Notes under the pieces: generated by a model
Databases searched by the model: none
What the model was told of the DNA's origin: nothing
What the model saw: the letters and a program-made list of their open reading frames with translations, nothing else
Part shown: positions 1 through 6,457 of the stretch, in pieces
Layout: every line of letters starts with the position of its first letter
Numbering within the stretch: position 1 is the stretch's first letter
Assembly: GCA_902488725.1 (NCBI GenBank)
Contig: CABTXO010000101.1
Location: 1-6,457 of the forward strand
DNA: 6,457 nucleotides
Source: an uncultured Bacteroidales bacterium
Lineage (GTDB): Bacteria > Bacteroidota > Bacteroidia > Bacteroidales > UBA932
Direction of reading: 5' to 3'
Position numbers and translations under genes: made by a program

Positions 1-1409
1 ACCAGCCCGCCGGGCAGGGTGTTGTCTTCGGCGAACCGTCCTTCGGGAAGGATCTTGAAGGTGTAGTCGAAGGAGGGTTTGGGCTTGCGGAAATCCAGTT
101 GCAGGGGCTTCCCGAAGCTTTTCTTGGAGAACGTGTAGCCGGAAGACACCCCGACCACCTCCTTGTCGGCCGCCGCCTGGAGCTTGTCGGCATCGAGCAC
201 GACCCCCTTTGTCAGGAAGTCCATCTCGATGGACTGCAGTGCCTTGACGGCGCGCGAAAGGGAGTCGTTCAGGGCCGGCAGCAGGACCTCTTTTTCCGCG
301 ATCAGGCGGGAGAGCGCGGTTTTTTCGCCTTCGGAAGCCGAAGCGAGCCCCGCCCGCATGGCATCCAGCGTCTTTCCGAAGCGCCCGACGGAATCCCGGA
401 GCGAACGCACTTCCTGCACCTTGCCCATGTACCGCCGGATTTCGGCATTCTGCAGGTTTGCCTTGGCGACGGCCGCGCTGTTGTCCATCCGGGCCGGATC
501 ACCTGCAGGCGTCAGCGCAGCCAGCTTCCGCAGCTCCGGCACCTCCGAGATCGCTTTCCGGACCGGCATGTCTTCATATTCAAGGACATAGATCACGACG
601 CTGTCGCGGCTGCACGCGCGGTTCGAGGCGAAGATCGAATAGGCTCCGTCATCCGTGTTGAGAAAGAGGAAGTCGTCGTAGGGAGAGGAATACGGAAAAC
701 CGAGATTCGCAGGCACGTCCCAGTCCTGGCTTTCCGCGTTCCATTGTGCGGCGTACAGGTCGTAGCCTCCCATGCCGTAGAGGCCTTTCGAGGCAAAATA
801 CAAGGTCTTCCCGTCGGGGGAAAGCATGGGGTAGATTTCATCGGAGGACGAAGTCAGCTGCTCGTTGATCAGACCGGGAACGGACCAGAGCGAGTCTGTC
901 AGCCGCGTCCGGTAGAGGTTGCGGATCCCGTCCCGGTCTTTTGCGGAATAGTAGATTTCGCGGGCACCTTCCGGGATGAAGGTCGCCCGGGAAAATCCGG
1001 TTTCGCCGAGCGAATCCAGCTGGTTGGGTATCTTCCGCCAGCTGTGGTCCGGCAGCGGGTAGAACAGGAAGAAGTCTTCCAGTGAAAATGTCCGCCGGGC
1101 GATCACGACCGGCTGGCTGCAGAACCCCATCATGCTGAGGCCGTTCTGTGCGAGAAGCAGCTGCTCTTCGGTGCTCGCCCGCTTGGTGGAATCCAGGGCT
1201 TCCAGGGCCCTTTTGTAATAGTCGACCGCCGTGGGAAAGTCGTAGCCAAGCCGGGCGGAATCGGCTTTGGCAGCCCATCGTTGCGGGGAATACCGGACAC
1301 CGGCAGACGGCGGAACGGGGGTCGAACCGATTTCCTGGGCCGCGGCGGGACAGGAGGATGCCAGCACCGCCGCCAACAGAAAAACCATTTCGAATCTGTA
1401 GAATCTCAT
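1..1409 (-). CDS. Exported TPR/PD40 beta-propeller protein, C-terminus off the left edge
   Basis: An uninterrupted frame of 469 codons runs from the ATG at 1409-1407 to the left edge without a stop, so the gene is partial. Residues 1-25 look like a signal peptide: basic start, hydrophobic core (VFLLAAVLA), then PAAAQE, which fits signal peptidase I cleavage after AAA. A Cys at 20 (LASSC) is a weak lipobox alternative. Residues 45-92 are helical and TPR-like (DSARLGYDFPTAVDYYKRAL). Residues 138-280 hold WD40-like PD40 blades; the clearest is YPMLSPDGKTLYFAS (193-207) followed by GYDLYAA, with weaker copies around 141-170 and 243-278. Residues 285-415 are charged and helical, perhaps coiled coil. 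From 420 the chain becomes beta-rich, ending in view at NTLPGGL. Inference: a periplasmic or outer-membrane-associated envelope protein. In Bacteroidota such architectures often end in an OmpA-like or SPOR-like peptidoglycan-binding domain, which cannot be seen here. ATG at 1388 (Met8) is an alternative start. Function unassigned. Confidence 0.85.
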   Translation of the reverse strand, partial: MRFYRFEMVFLLAAVLASSCPAAAQEIGSTPVPPSAGVRYSPQRWAAKADSARLGYDFPTAVDYYKRALEALDSTKRASTEEQLLLAQNGLSMMGFCSQPVVIARRTFSLEDFFLFYPLPDHSWRKIPNQLDSLGETGFSRATFIPEGAREIYYSAKDRDGIRNLYRTRLTDSLWSVPGLINEQLTSSSDEIYPMLSPDGKTLYFASKGLYGMGGYDLYAAQWNAESQDWDVPANLGFPYSSPYDDFLFLNTDDGAYSIFASNRACSRDSVVIYVLEYEDMPVRKAISEVPELRKLAALTPAGDPARMDNSAAVAKANLQNAEIRRYMGKVQEVRSLRDSVGRFGKTLDAMRAGLASASEGEKTALSRLIAEKEVLLPALNDSLSRAVKALQSIEMDFLTKGVVLDADKLQAAADKEVVGVSSGYTFSKKSFGKPLQLDFRKPKPSFDYTFKILPEGRFAEDNTLPGGL

Positions 1410-1435
1410 CACAGCACTTCTTGCGTTCGTATCTA

Positions 1436-1443
1436 CAAAAATA
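1436..1443 (-). promoter_or_regulatory. Putative -7 box for the PD40 gene
   Basis: On the minus strand these bases read TATTTTTG, a full match to the Bacteroidota -7 consensus TAnnTTTG. They lie about 27 nt upstream of the ATG at 1409, giving a short leader. No convincing -33 TTTG lies at the usual spacing, and the region is T-rich, so a chance match is possible. Confidence 0.45.
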
Positions 1444-1484
1444 AGAAATACTTGGCAGATAATTTCTTTCTAAGAAAAAAAGTG

Positions 1485-1492
1485 TAAATTTG
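1485..1492 (+). promoter_or_regulatory. Putative -7 box of the secDF promoter
   Basis: TAAATTTG matches the Bacteroidota sigma-70 -7 consensus TAnnTTTG exactly. The upstream element is weak: TTTC at 1463-1466, 18 nt away, is the best candidate. Transcription would start near 1497-1500, leaving a leader of about 45 nt, too short for a riboswitch. It is divergent from the PD40 gene promoter about 45 bp away. Confidence 0.6.
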
Positions 1493-1520
1493 TACCCTAT
1501 TTAGCGTTTAGTACGTAAAA

Positions 1521-1553
1521 ATGATAAAAAACAATAAGAATTATGCAAAGTAA
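1521..1553 (+). other. Possible 10-codon leader ORF overlapping the secDF start
   Basis: An ATG at 1521 opens a 10-codon frame (MIKNNKNYAK, stop TAA at 1551-1553) inside the predicted secDF leader. It overlaps the secDF start at 1543 in another frame, stopping 8 nt past that ATG. It could give translational coupling or be chance in AT-rich DNA. It has no signal sequence or hydrophobic stretch, so it does not resemble SecM- or VemP-type arrest peptides. Confidence 0.2.
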
Positions 1554-4500
1554 AGGTTGGATCAAGTTTGTCGCCATCCTGTTGGGAATCGCCTGCCTTT
1601 GGCAGCTCGCTTTCACTGCGGTGACTGCCATCCAGGAAAAAAAAGCGGCCAAATTTGCCGAGCAGGCAGCTGTCGCCGCTCAAGGTTCTGCGAAATTTGC
1701 AAATGTCCCCGAAGCGGACAGGGCGTACTATCTGGATTCGATCCGGAAAGACCAGAACAGGGTGTACATCGATTCCGTTTCCAACAAGAAGATCTACCTC
1801 TGGAACACCTACAAGGAGGTCAAGTCCAAGGAGATCAATTTGGGTCTCGACCTCAAGGGCGGCATGAACGTCATGCTGCAGGTGCAGCTCAAGGATCTTG
1901 TCGAGGCGCTTTCGGGCAACAACATGACCCCCGAATTCCAGCAGGCGCTCGACCTGGCCAAGCAGCGCAGCGTCAATTCCCGCGAAGACTACATTTCCCT
2001 CTTTTCGCAGGCTTGGGGAGAGGGCGGCAAGGGGCAGCGTCTAGCCCAGATCTTCGGGACCTACGAGATGCGCGACCGGATCAAGCCGGAATCCACGGAC
2101 GATGAAGTCATCCGGGTGATCCGTTCCGAGGCCGAAAGTGCCGTGGCCAACTCTTTTAACGTGCTGCGGAGCCGTATCGACCGTTTCGGGGTAACCCAGC
2201 CCTCCATCCAGAAACTCGGCAACACTGGACGCATCCTTATCGAACTGCCGGGCGTGAAGGAGCCTGAACGTGTGCGCAAACTGCTCCAGGGCACCGCTTC
2301 CCTCGAATTCTGGGAGACCTTCAACTTTTCCGAACTCTCCGGCTACCTGGCCCAGGCCAACACCAAATTGGCTGAAATCCTTGCCACCGAAGATTCCACC
2401 CTCCAGCAGCCCGCCGCCGAGGCAACTGCCACGGACAACGCCGGCAACCTGGCCGACTCCCTGCTGAACGCGGAACTCGCCCAGAACCAGGCCAACTCGG
2501 CCGAAGTCGAGGCCTACCGCAAGCAGAATCCCCTCTACGCCGTCCTGAGCCCTTCGAACATGAACGGAAGCGCCTGCATCGGTTTCTCCAACGCCATCGA
2601 CACGGCACGGGTCAACCGGTACCTGGCCATGCCGCAGGTCGCCGAGATTTTCCCGGCGGAGTTCAAGCCGATGTGGTCCGTACATCCTTCTGAATATGTG
2701 CAGGGGGACAATGTCTACGAACTCATTGCCATCAAGTCCACTTCCCGCGACGGGAAGGCCAAACTGGACGGTGCCGCCGTCACGGACGCGCGCGTGACAT
2801 ATGAGAAAGGCACGAACGGCGAGCCGTCCGTGTCCATGTCCATGAATGCCGAGGGCGCCAACATCTGGGCCCGCATGACCTCCGACAACATCAACCGTCA
2901 GATCGCCATCGTGCTCGACGGCATGGTATATTCCTACCCGAACGTCAACCAGGCGATCACGGGCGGCAACTCTTCCATCACGGGCAACTTCTCCGTGGAG
3001 GAGGCGACGGACTTGGAGAACGTGCTCCGTTCCGGCAAGCTGCCCGCTCCCGCCACCATCATCCAGGAGCAGGTCGTCGGACCGTCCCTGGGGTCGCGGT
3101 CCATCCGCGCGGGCATGATCTCCTTCCTCATCGCCTTCCTGCTGGTGCTCATCTACATGGTGTTTTTCTACCAGGGAGCCGGTGTGGCCGCCGACGTCGC
3201 GCTGCTGTGCAACGTGCTGCTGCTCTTCGGAACGCTGGTCTCCTTCGGCGCGGTGCTGACCTTGCCGGGTATCGCGGGTCTCGTCTTGACCATGGGTATG
3301 GCCGTGGACGCGAACGTGATCATCTACGAGCGCATCAAGGAGGAGCTTGCGGCCGGAAAGGGCTTGAGCAAGGCGGTCGCGGACGGATATTCCAACGCCT
3401 ACTCGGCCATCATCGACGGCCAGGTGACCACCCTGCTGACGGGTATCGTGCTGTTCATCTTCGGTTCCGGCCCCGTCCAGGGCTTCGCCACCACGTTGAT
3501 CATCGGTATCATCACTTCCGTGCTGACGTCCATCTTCATCACCCGGATGATCTTTGACGACCGCATCCAGAAAGGCAGGAACATCGCCTTCGAGAACAGC
3601 CTCACCAAGAATTTCCTGAAGAACACGCATGTGGACTTCCTGGGGATCCGGAAGTGGTCCTACATCATCTCCGGCATCGTGATTCTGATCTCCATCGTGT
3701 CCATCTTCACCAAGGGATTCACCTACGGCGTGGACTTCACTGGCGGCCGTACCTATGTGGTGCGCTTCGACCAGCCTGTGACGGCGGAATCCGTCCGTGC
3801 TGCGGCGACGGCCGAATTTGACGGCGCCGTGGAAGTGAAACAGTTCGGCGGCGAAAGCCAGATGAAGATCACGACCCAGTACAAGAACGACCAGGAATCC
3901 ACGGATGTCGATGCCGAGGTCGAGGCCAAGCTCTTCCATGCGTTGAAGCCCTTCTTCACGGAGCAGAACATGCAACTGGCCGACTTCACCTCCACGCTTG
4001 ACAACCCGAACGGTATCATCTCGTCCGACAAGGTCGGTCCGACCATCGCGAACGACATGAAGCGGGACGCCATCATCGCCGTCATCCTGGCCCTGCTGGT
4101 GATCTTCGCCTACATCGCGGCCCGGTTCAAGGGCTGGACCTGGGGTCTGGGCGGTGTCGTGTCCCTGGCACACACGGCCATCATCGTGATCGGCTTCTTC
4201 TCCCTGTTCTCCGGCATCCTGCCGTTCAACCTGGACGTGGACCAGACCTTCATCGCGGCCATCTTGACCATCATCGGTTACGCCATCAACGACAACGTGG
4301 TGATCTTCGACCGTATTCGTGAATACAGGACCCTGCATCCGAACACGGACATCAAGACCAACACGAACCTGGCCCTGAATGCGACCCTGACCCGTACCGT
4401 GAACACCTCCGTGTCCACCCTCGTCACGATGCTCGCAATCGCCATCTTCGGCGGCGAGTCCATCCGCGGTCTGTCCGTCGCCCTCATCCTCGGTATCTGC

Positions 4501-4614
4501 ATCGGAACTTACGCTTCCATCATGATCGGCACCCCCGTGATGTACGATGCCACGATCTGGAACCAGAAGCGCCTGGCCGCCAAGAAAGAAGCCGGAAAGC
4601 CTGCCTGCAAGTAA
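1543..4614 (+). CDS. secDF: Protein translocase subunit SecDF (SecD-SecF fusion)
   Basis: This 1023-residue inner-membrane protein combines SecD and SecF. The family works with SecYEG and uses the proton gradient to pull exported proteins out on the periplasmic side after SecA has pushed them. TM1 is at about 9-29. The periplasmic P1 region starts with the SecD signature GLDLKGG (101-107). The SecD membrane domain (about 523-670) follows VVGPSLGSRS (511-520) and carries GMAVDANVIIYERIKEE (585-601), whose Asp589 matches the conserved proton-path Asp of SecD. The SecF half begins with a TM at 705-722, then GVDFTGGRT (729-737), VGPTIANDMKRDA (831-843) and GYAINDNVVIFDRIRE (912-927) with its conserved Asp917. 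Twelve TM segments are expected in total. Residues about 270-335 are an Ala/Asn/Gln-rich insertion within P1, absent from short SecDs such as that of Thermus; Bacteroidota SecDFs are generally long. The start is fixed by the only suitable ATG ahead of TM1; the leader is AT-rich without a Shine-Dalgarno sequence. It appears monocistronic, with its own promoter and terminator. Confidence 0.97.
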   Translation: MQSKGWIKFVAILLGIACLWQLAFTAVTAIQEKKAAKFAEQAAVAAQGSAKFANVPEADRAYYLDSIRKDQNRVYIDSVSNKKIYLWNTYKEVKSKEINLGLDLKGGMNVMLQVQLKDLVEALSGNNMTPEFQQALDLAKQRSVNSREDYISLFSQAWGEGGKGQRLAQIFGTYEMRDRIKPESTDDEVIRVIRSEAESAVANSFNVLRSRIDRFGVTQPSIQKLGNTGRILIELPGVKEPERVRKLLQGTASLEFWETFNFSELSGYLAQANTKLAEILATEDSTLQQPAAEATATDNAGNLADSLLNAELAQNQANSAEVEAYRKQNPLYAVLSPSNMNGSACIGFSNAIDTARVNRYLAMPQVAEIFPAEFKPMWSVHPSEYVQGDNVYELIAIKSTSRDGKAKLDGAAVTDARVTYEKGTNGEPSVSMSMNAEGANIWARMTSDNINRQIAIVLDGMVYSYPNVNQAITGGNSSITGNFSVEEATDLENVLRSGKLPAPATIIQEQVVGPSLGSRSIRAGMISFLIAFLLVLIYMVFFYQGAGVAADVALLCNVLLLFGTLVSFGAVLTLPGIAGLVLTMGMAVDANVIIYERIKEELAAGKGLSKAVADGYSNAYSAIIDGQVTTLLTGIVLFIFGSGPVQGFATTLIIGIITSVLTSIFITRMIFDDRIQKGRNIAFENSLTKNFLKNTHVDFLGIRKWSYIISGIVILISIVSIFTKGFTYGVDFTGGRTYVVRFDQPVTAESVRAAATAEFDGAVEVKQFGGESQMKITTQYKNDQESTDVDAEVEAKLFHALKPFFTEQNMQLADFTSTLDNPNGIISSDKVGPTIANDMKRDAIIAVILALLVIFAYIAARFKGWTWGLGGVVSLAHTAIIVIGFFSLFSGILPFNLDVDQTFIAAILTIIGYAINDNVVIFDRIREYRTLHPNTDIKTNTNLALNATLTRTVNTSVSTLVTMLAIAIFGGESIRGLSVALILGICIGTYASIMIGTPVMYDATIWNQKRLAAKKEAGKPACK

Positions 4615-4633
4615 GGGCTTTTCTGAATATGCG

Positions 4634-4664
4634 AAAGGCCGACGGGTTTCCCGCCGGCCTTTTT
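4634..4664. terminator. Rho-independent, probably bidirectional terminator between secDF and aspA
   Basis: The arms at 4634-4646 and 4650-4662 form a 13-bp stem with a TTT loop and a single A-C mismatch (4642/4654) in the plus-strand RNA, followed by T residues to 4664. In the minus-strand RNA the mismatch becomes a G-U pair, so the stem is complete, ending in UUU. It lies 20 nt after the secDF stop and 20 nt after the aspA stop, between convergent genes, so it can serve both. Confidence 0.88.
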
Positions 4665-4683
4665 GGTTAAATAGCTTCGGCCG

Positions 4684-6084
4684 CTACCGCGACTGGATCA
4701 TGTTCCGGGGGTCGAGGGCCTCTTCAAGCTGTTCCTTGGACATGAGATTCTTTTCCAGGGCGATGTCGTAGACGGAACGGTTGGTCTCAAGGGCTTCCTT
4801 GGCCACCTTGGTGCTGGCCTTGTAGCCGATGATCGGGTTGAGGGCCGTCACGATGCCGATGCTGTTCCGCACCATCTCGCGGCAGCGTTCCTTGTTGACG
4901 GTGATGCCGTCCACGCATTCCATGCGCAGGGTGTTCATGGCATTGGTAAGCCAGGTCATGCTTTCCATGATGGATTCGGTGATCACGGGCTCCATCACGT
5001 TCAGCTGCAGCTGGCCGGCCTCGGCGGCGAAAGACACGGTCATGTCGTTGCCGATAACTTTGTAGCAGACCTGGTTGGTCACTTCGGGAATCACCGGGTT
5101 CACCTTGCCGGGCATGATGGAAGATCCCGGAGCCTTGGGCGGCAGGTTGATTTCTTTCAGGCCGCAACGGGGACCGGAGGCCAGGAGGCGCAGGTCGTTG
5201 CAGATCTTGGAAAGCTTCACGGCCAGACGTTTGAGAGCGCCGGAATAACTCACGTAAGCACCCGTGTCTGGGGTCGCTTCCACGAGGTCGGGGGCTGCGA
5301 TGAAGGTCTCGCCGGTCTCTTCGGACAGAATCTTCGCGCAAAGCACATCGAAGCCCGGCTTGGCGTTCAGGCCGGTACCGATGGCGGTGCCGCCCATGTT
5401 GATTTCGTGCAGCAGCTTCACGTTGCGGTCGATGTTGGCGATTTCCTCTTCGAGGTTGGTCGCGAAAGCGTTGAATTCCTGACCGGAGGTCATCGGAACG
5501 GCATCCTGCAGCTGGGTGCGGCCCATCTTCACGACATCCTGGAATTCCAGGCCCTTCGCACGGAAGGAGGCAATGAGGGCTTCCAGTGCCTTCACGAGAT
5601 TTCTGTTCATCCGGATGAAGGCGTAGCGGAAGGCGGACGGATAGGCGTCGTTGGTGGACTGGGCACAGTTCACATGATCATTCGGCGAACAGAACTGATA
5701 TTCACCCTTCTTGTGACCGAGCAGTTCAAGGGCGCGGTTGGCAATGACCTCGTTCGCGTTCATGTTGACGGAGGTGCCGGCGCCGCCCTGCATCATGTCC
5801 ACCGGGAAGTTTTCGTGGAGCTTGCCGGAGATGATTTCGCGGCAGGCCGCGACGATGGCAACGGCGATGGCGGCATCCAGCACGCCGAGTTCCTTGTTGG
5901 TCTGTGCGGCGGCCAGCTTGATGTACGCCATCGCAACGACATATTCGGGATAGTCGCACATCCGGGTGTTGGATATCTTGTAGTTGTTCAGCGCCCGCTG
6001 GGTCTGGACGCCGTAGTACGCTTCCGCGGGGACCTGCAGTTCCCCGAGCAAATCGGATTCAACTCTGAAATTCATTTCGCTCAT
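4684..6084 (-). CDS. aspA: Aspartate ammonia-lyase (aspartase)
   Basis: A complete 466-residue enzyme of the fumarase/aspartase superfamily, near the usual 465-480 length. It reversibly converts L-aspartate to fumarate and ammonia as a cytosolic homotetramer; in anaerobes the fumarate can feed fumarate reduction. Conserved blocks in order: GGAGTSVNMNANEVIANRAL (100-119), SPNDHVNCAQSTNDAYPSA (133-151), MGRTQLQDAVPMTSGQEF (187-204), and the flexible catalytic loop GSSIMPGKVNPVIPE (320-334), with Ser321 aligning to the general base. A small fumarase-type C-terminal domain covers about 408-460. GRTQLQDAVPMT, with Gln191, resembles enterobacterial AspA; class II fumarases have GRTHLMDA there, which argues against FumC. 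Substrate choice is still inferred from motifs. The first ATG (6084) is taken; Met4 at 6075 is an alternative, but the leader from the predicted promoter favours 6084. It appears to be a single-gene unit convergent with secDF and downstream of tRNA-Leu on the same strand. Confidence 0.95.
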   Translation of the reverse strand: MSEMNFRVESDLLGELQVPAEAYYGVQTQRALNNYKISNTRMCDYPEYVVAMAYIKLAAAQTNKELGVLDAAIAVAIVAACREIISGKLHENFPVDMMQGGAGTSVNMNANEVIANRALELLGHKKGEYQFCSPNDHVNCAQSTNDAYPSAFRYAFIRMNRNLVKALEALIASFRAKGLEFQDVVKMGRTQLQDAVPMTSGQEFNAFATNLEEEIANIDRNVKLLHEINMGGTAIGTGLNAKPGFDVLCAKILSEETGETFIAAPDLVEATPDTGAYVSYSGALKRLAVKLSKICNDLRLLASGPRCGLKEINLPPKAPGSSIMPGKVNPVIPEVTNQVCYKVIGNDMTVSFAAEAGQLQLNVMEPVITESIMESMTWLTNAMNTLRMECVDGITVNKERCREMVRNSIGIVTALNPIIGYKASTKVAKEALETNRSVYDIALEKNLMSKEQLEEALDPRNMIQSR

Positions 6085-6107
6085 CGTGTTATAATTTAAT
6101 GGTACGA

Positions 6108-6139
6108 CAAAGGTAATTCAAATAAACGAATAACCCAAA
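6108..6139 (-). promoter_or_regulatory. aspA promoter, Bacteroidota type
   Basis: On the minus strand TTTG (6136-6139) is followed after 20 nt by TACCTTTG (6108-6115), matching the -33 TTTG and -7 TAnnTTTG elements at normal spacing. Transcription would start near 6101, giving a leader of under 20 nt before the ATG at 6084. It lies between the tRNA-Leu 3' end and aspA, so aspA need not depend on tRNA read-through. No clear terminator is visible after the tRNA. Confidence 0.75.
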
Positions 6140-6170
6140 CGCAATTATTGGCGCCGATTTGTAAGAAAAG

Positions 6171-6457
6171 TGCTCCGGACGAGACTCGAACTCGTACAGG
6201 CATTCCTGCCCAAGGGATTTTCTTGCCACCATGGCTTACGCCACCATCACTGTTTGTGGTCTGGACTATTCCTTCACCATGGAGGTCTTGCCTCGTTAGG
6301 TGTGTCGTGTCTAGTCTCTGCACCTTCTGCCTTTCGGGCAGCTTGGCTCAAGATTGCCGTCAGCCTCGCCTGATCCGGTTTCCTTGAATTTACGACATTC
6401 TACTGCCCTCTTTTCAGAGAGCGCACTCAAATCTTGATTAAGTCCCTCGTGTCTACC
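6171..6457 (-). tRNA. tRNA-Leu(UAA), split by a group I intron; 5' end off the right edge
   Basis: Exon 1 (6440-6457, partial) reads GGTAGACACGAGGGACTT: end of the D-loop, D stem, and 5' half of the anticodon arm. Exon 2 (6171-6221, 51 nt) starts AAAATCCCTTGG. Joined, they form stem AGGGA/TCCCT around loop CTTAAAA with anticodon UAA. Exon 2 then gives a class II variable arm (GGCA, GGAA loop, TGCC), T stem ACGAG/CTCGT with loop TTCGAGT, acceptor strand CCGGAGC and discriminator A73. The long variable arm, A73 and GGTAGACAC are typical of bacterial tRNA-Leu. CCA is not encoded (ACTTTT follows on the minus strand), so it must be added by the CCA enzyme. The missing 5' end should begin GCTCCGG about 17 nt beyond the window. 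A standard tRNA finder would probably miss this gene because of the intron. Confidence 0.93.
6222..6439 (-). ncRNA. Group I self-splicing intron (IC3-like) in the tRNA-Leu(UAA) anticodon
   Basis: 218 nt between U34 and A35 of the tRNA. Counting intron nt 1 as 6439: P1 is exon ACUU paired with GAGU (12-15), with the required U-G pair at the 5' splice site; P10 is GAUUU (7-11) with exon-2 AAAUC; P2 is 18-24/29-35 with a GAAA loop; P3 is UGUCGU (43-48)/ACGACA (132-137); P4 is UUCAAG (52-57)/CUUGAG (88-93); P5 is 62-70/77-83 with a GA bulge; P6 is CC/GG, with P6a CUGCC (99-103)/GGCAG (109-113); P7 is GACUA (124-128)/UAGUC (172-176), extended by G122-C177 across bulged A123, the guanosine-binding site; P8 is 138-141/162-165 and 146-149/155-158; P9 is CCAC (181-184)/GUGG (211-214) plus a GUGGC/GCCAU arm with a GUAA loop. 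The last base is G (6222), as expected for omega-G. Core strings CAAUCUUGAGCCAAGC and AAGGUGCAGAGACUAG resemble, from memory, the cyanobacterial tRNA-Leu intron. There is no endonuclease ORF. Confidence 0.93.

Noticed and set aside
99..1085. 328-codon plus-strand open frame
   Set aside because: It is the antisense shadow of the PD40 gene, which has a signal peptide and recognisable blades; the plus-strand product has no familiar motif.
2041..4338. 765-codon open frame antisense to secDF
   Set aside because: It has repetitive Asp/Gly/Val/His/Arg composition and no recognisable domain, and lies wholly opposite a conserved secDF. Long antisense frames are expected from strong GC bias at third positions.
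4684..6084. Class II fumarase or argininosuccinate lyase instead of aspartase
   Set aside because: GRTQLQDAVPMT and the overall length fit AspA; fumarases show GRTHLMDA, and argininosuccinate lyases diverge more widely around the GSSIMPGK loop.
5407..6099. 230-codon plus-strand open frame opposite aspA
   Set aside because: The minus strand encodes a full, motif-perfect aspartase; the opposing frame is His/Gly/Val-rich with no domain.
6140..6170. GC-rich near-palindrome around GGCGCC after the tRNA as a terminator
   Set aside because: The GGCGCC core has no loop-sized spacing and no following T-run in the minus-strand RNA, so a terminator call is unsupported.
6096..6387. Small open frames on both strands across the tRNA-intron region
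   Set aside because: They run through tRNA exon, intron and the aspA promoter, which structured RNA and promoter motifs explain better. None resembles a homing endonuclease.
1..6457. CRISPR array, insertion sequence, transposon ends or prophage genes
   Set aside because: No regularly spaced repeats, transposase frames, terminal inverted repeats or phage proteins were seen on either strand.

Overview
The window looks like chromosome of a member of the Bacteroidota, most likely Bacteroidales. The evidence is SecD and SecF fused into one long polypeptide with a Bacteroidota-style insertion, three promoters matching the Bacteroidota -7 motif TAnnTTTG, AT-rich leaders without Shine-Dalgarno sequences, and a secreted PD40 beta-propeller protein. 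Coding regions are fairly GC-rich and the intergenic gaps AT-rich, as in Alistipes-like or related gut lineages. The genus cannot be fixed from this window.

Layout: (1) 1-1409, minus strand: 5' part of a gene for an exported TPR/PD40 protein whose C-terminus lies off the left edge. (2) 1410-1542: AT-rich divergent promoter region. (3) 1543-4614, plus strand: complete secDF, accessory motor subunit of the Sec translocon. (4) 4615-4683: hairpin terminator between convergent genes. (5) 4684-6084, minus strand: complete aspA, aspartate ammonia-lyase. (6) 6085-6170: aspA promoter. (7) 6171-6457, minus strand: a tRNA-Leu(UAA) gene split in the anticodon by a 218-nt group I intron; the first ~17 nt of the tRNA lie off the right edge.

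The protein genes are housekeeping or envelope functions with no evident shared pathway; each seems to be its own transcription unit. SecDF helps move exported proteins, which would include the PD40 protein. AspA links aspartate to fumarate.

The main discovery is the intron. Its P1, P2 (GAAA loop), P3, P4, P5, P6/P6a, P7 (with bulged A), P8, P9 (GUAA loop) and P10 pairings can all be drawn by hand. It sits after U34, the same site as the tRNA-Leu(UAA) intron of cyanobacteria and plastids, and its core resembles that family (subgroup IC3). It carries no ORF. I do not recall this intron being described from Bacteroidota, so its origin (transfer or old inheritance) is the question to pursue.
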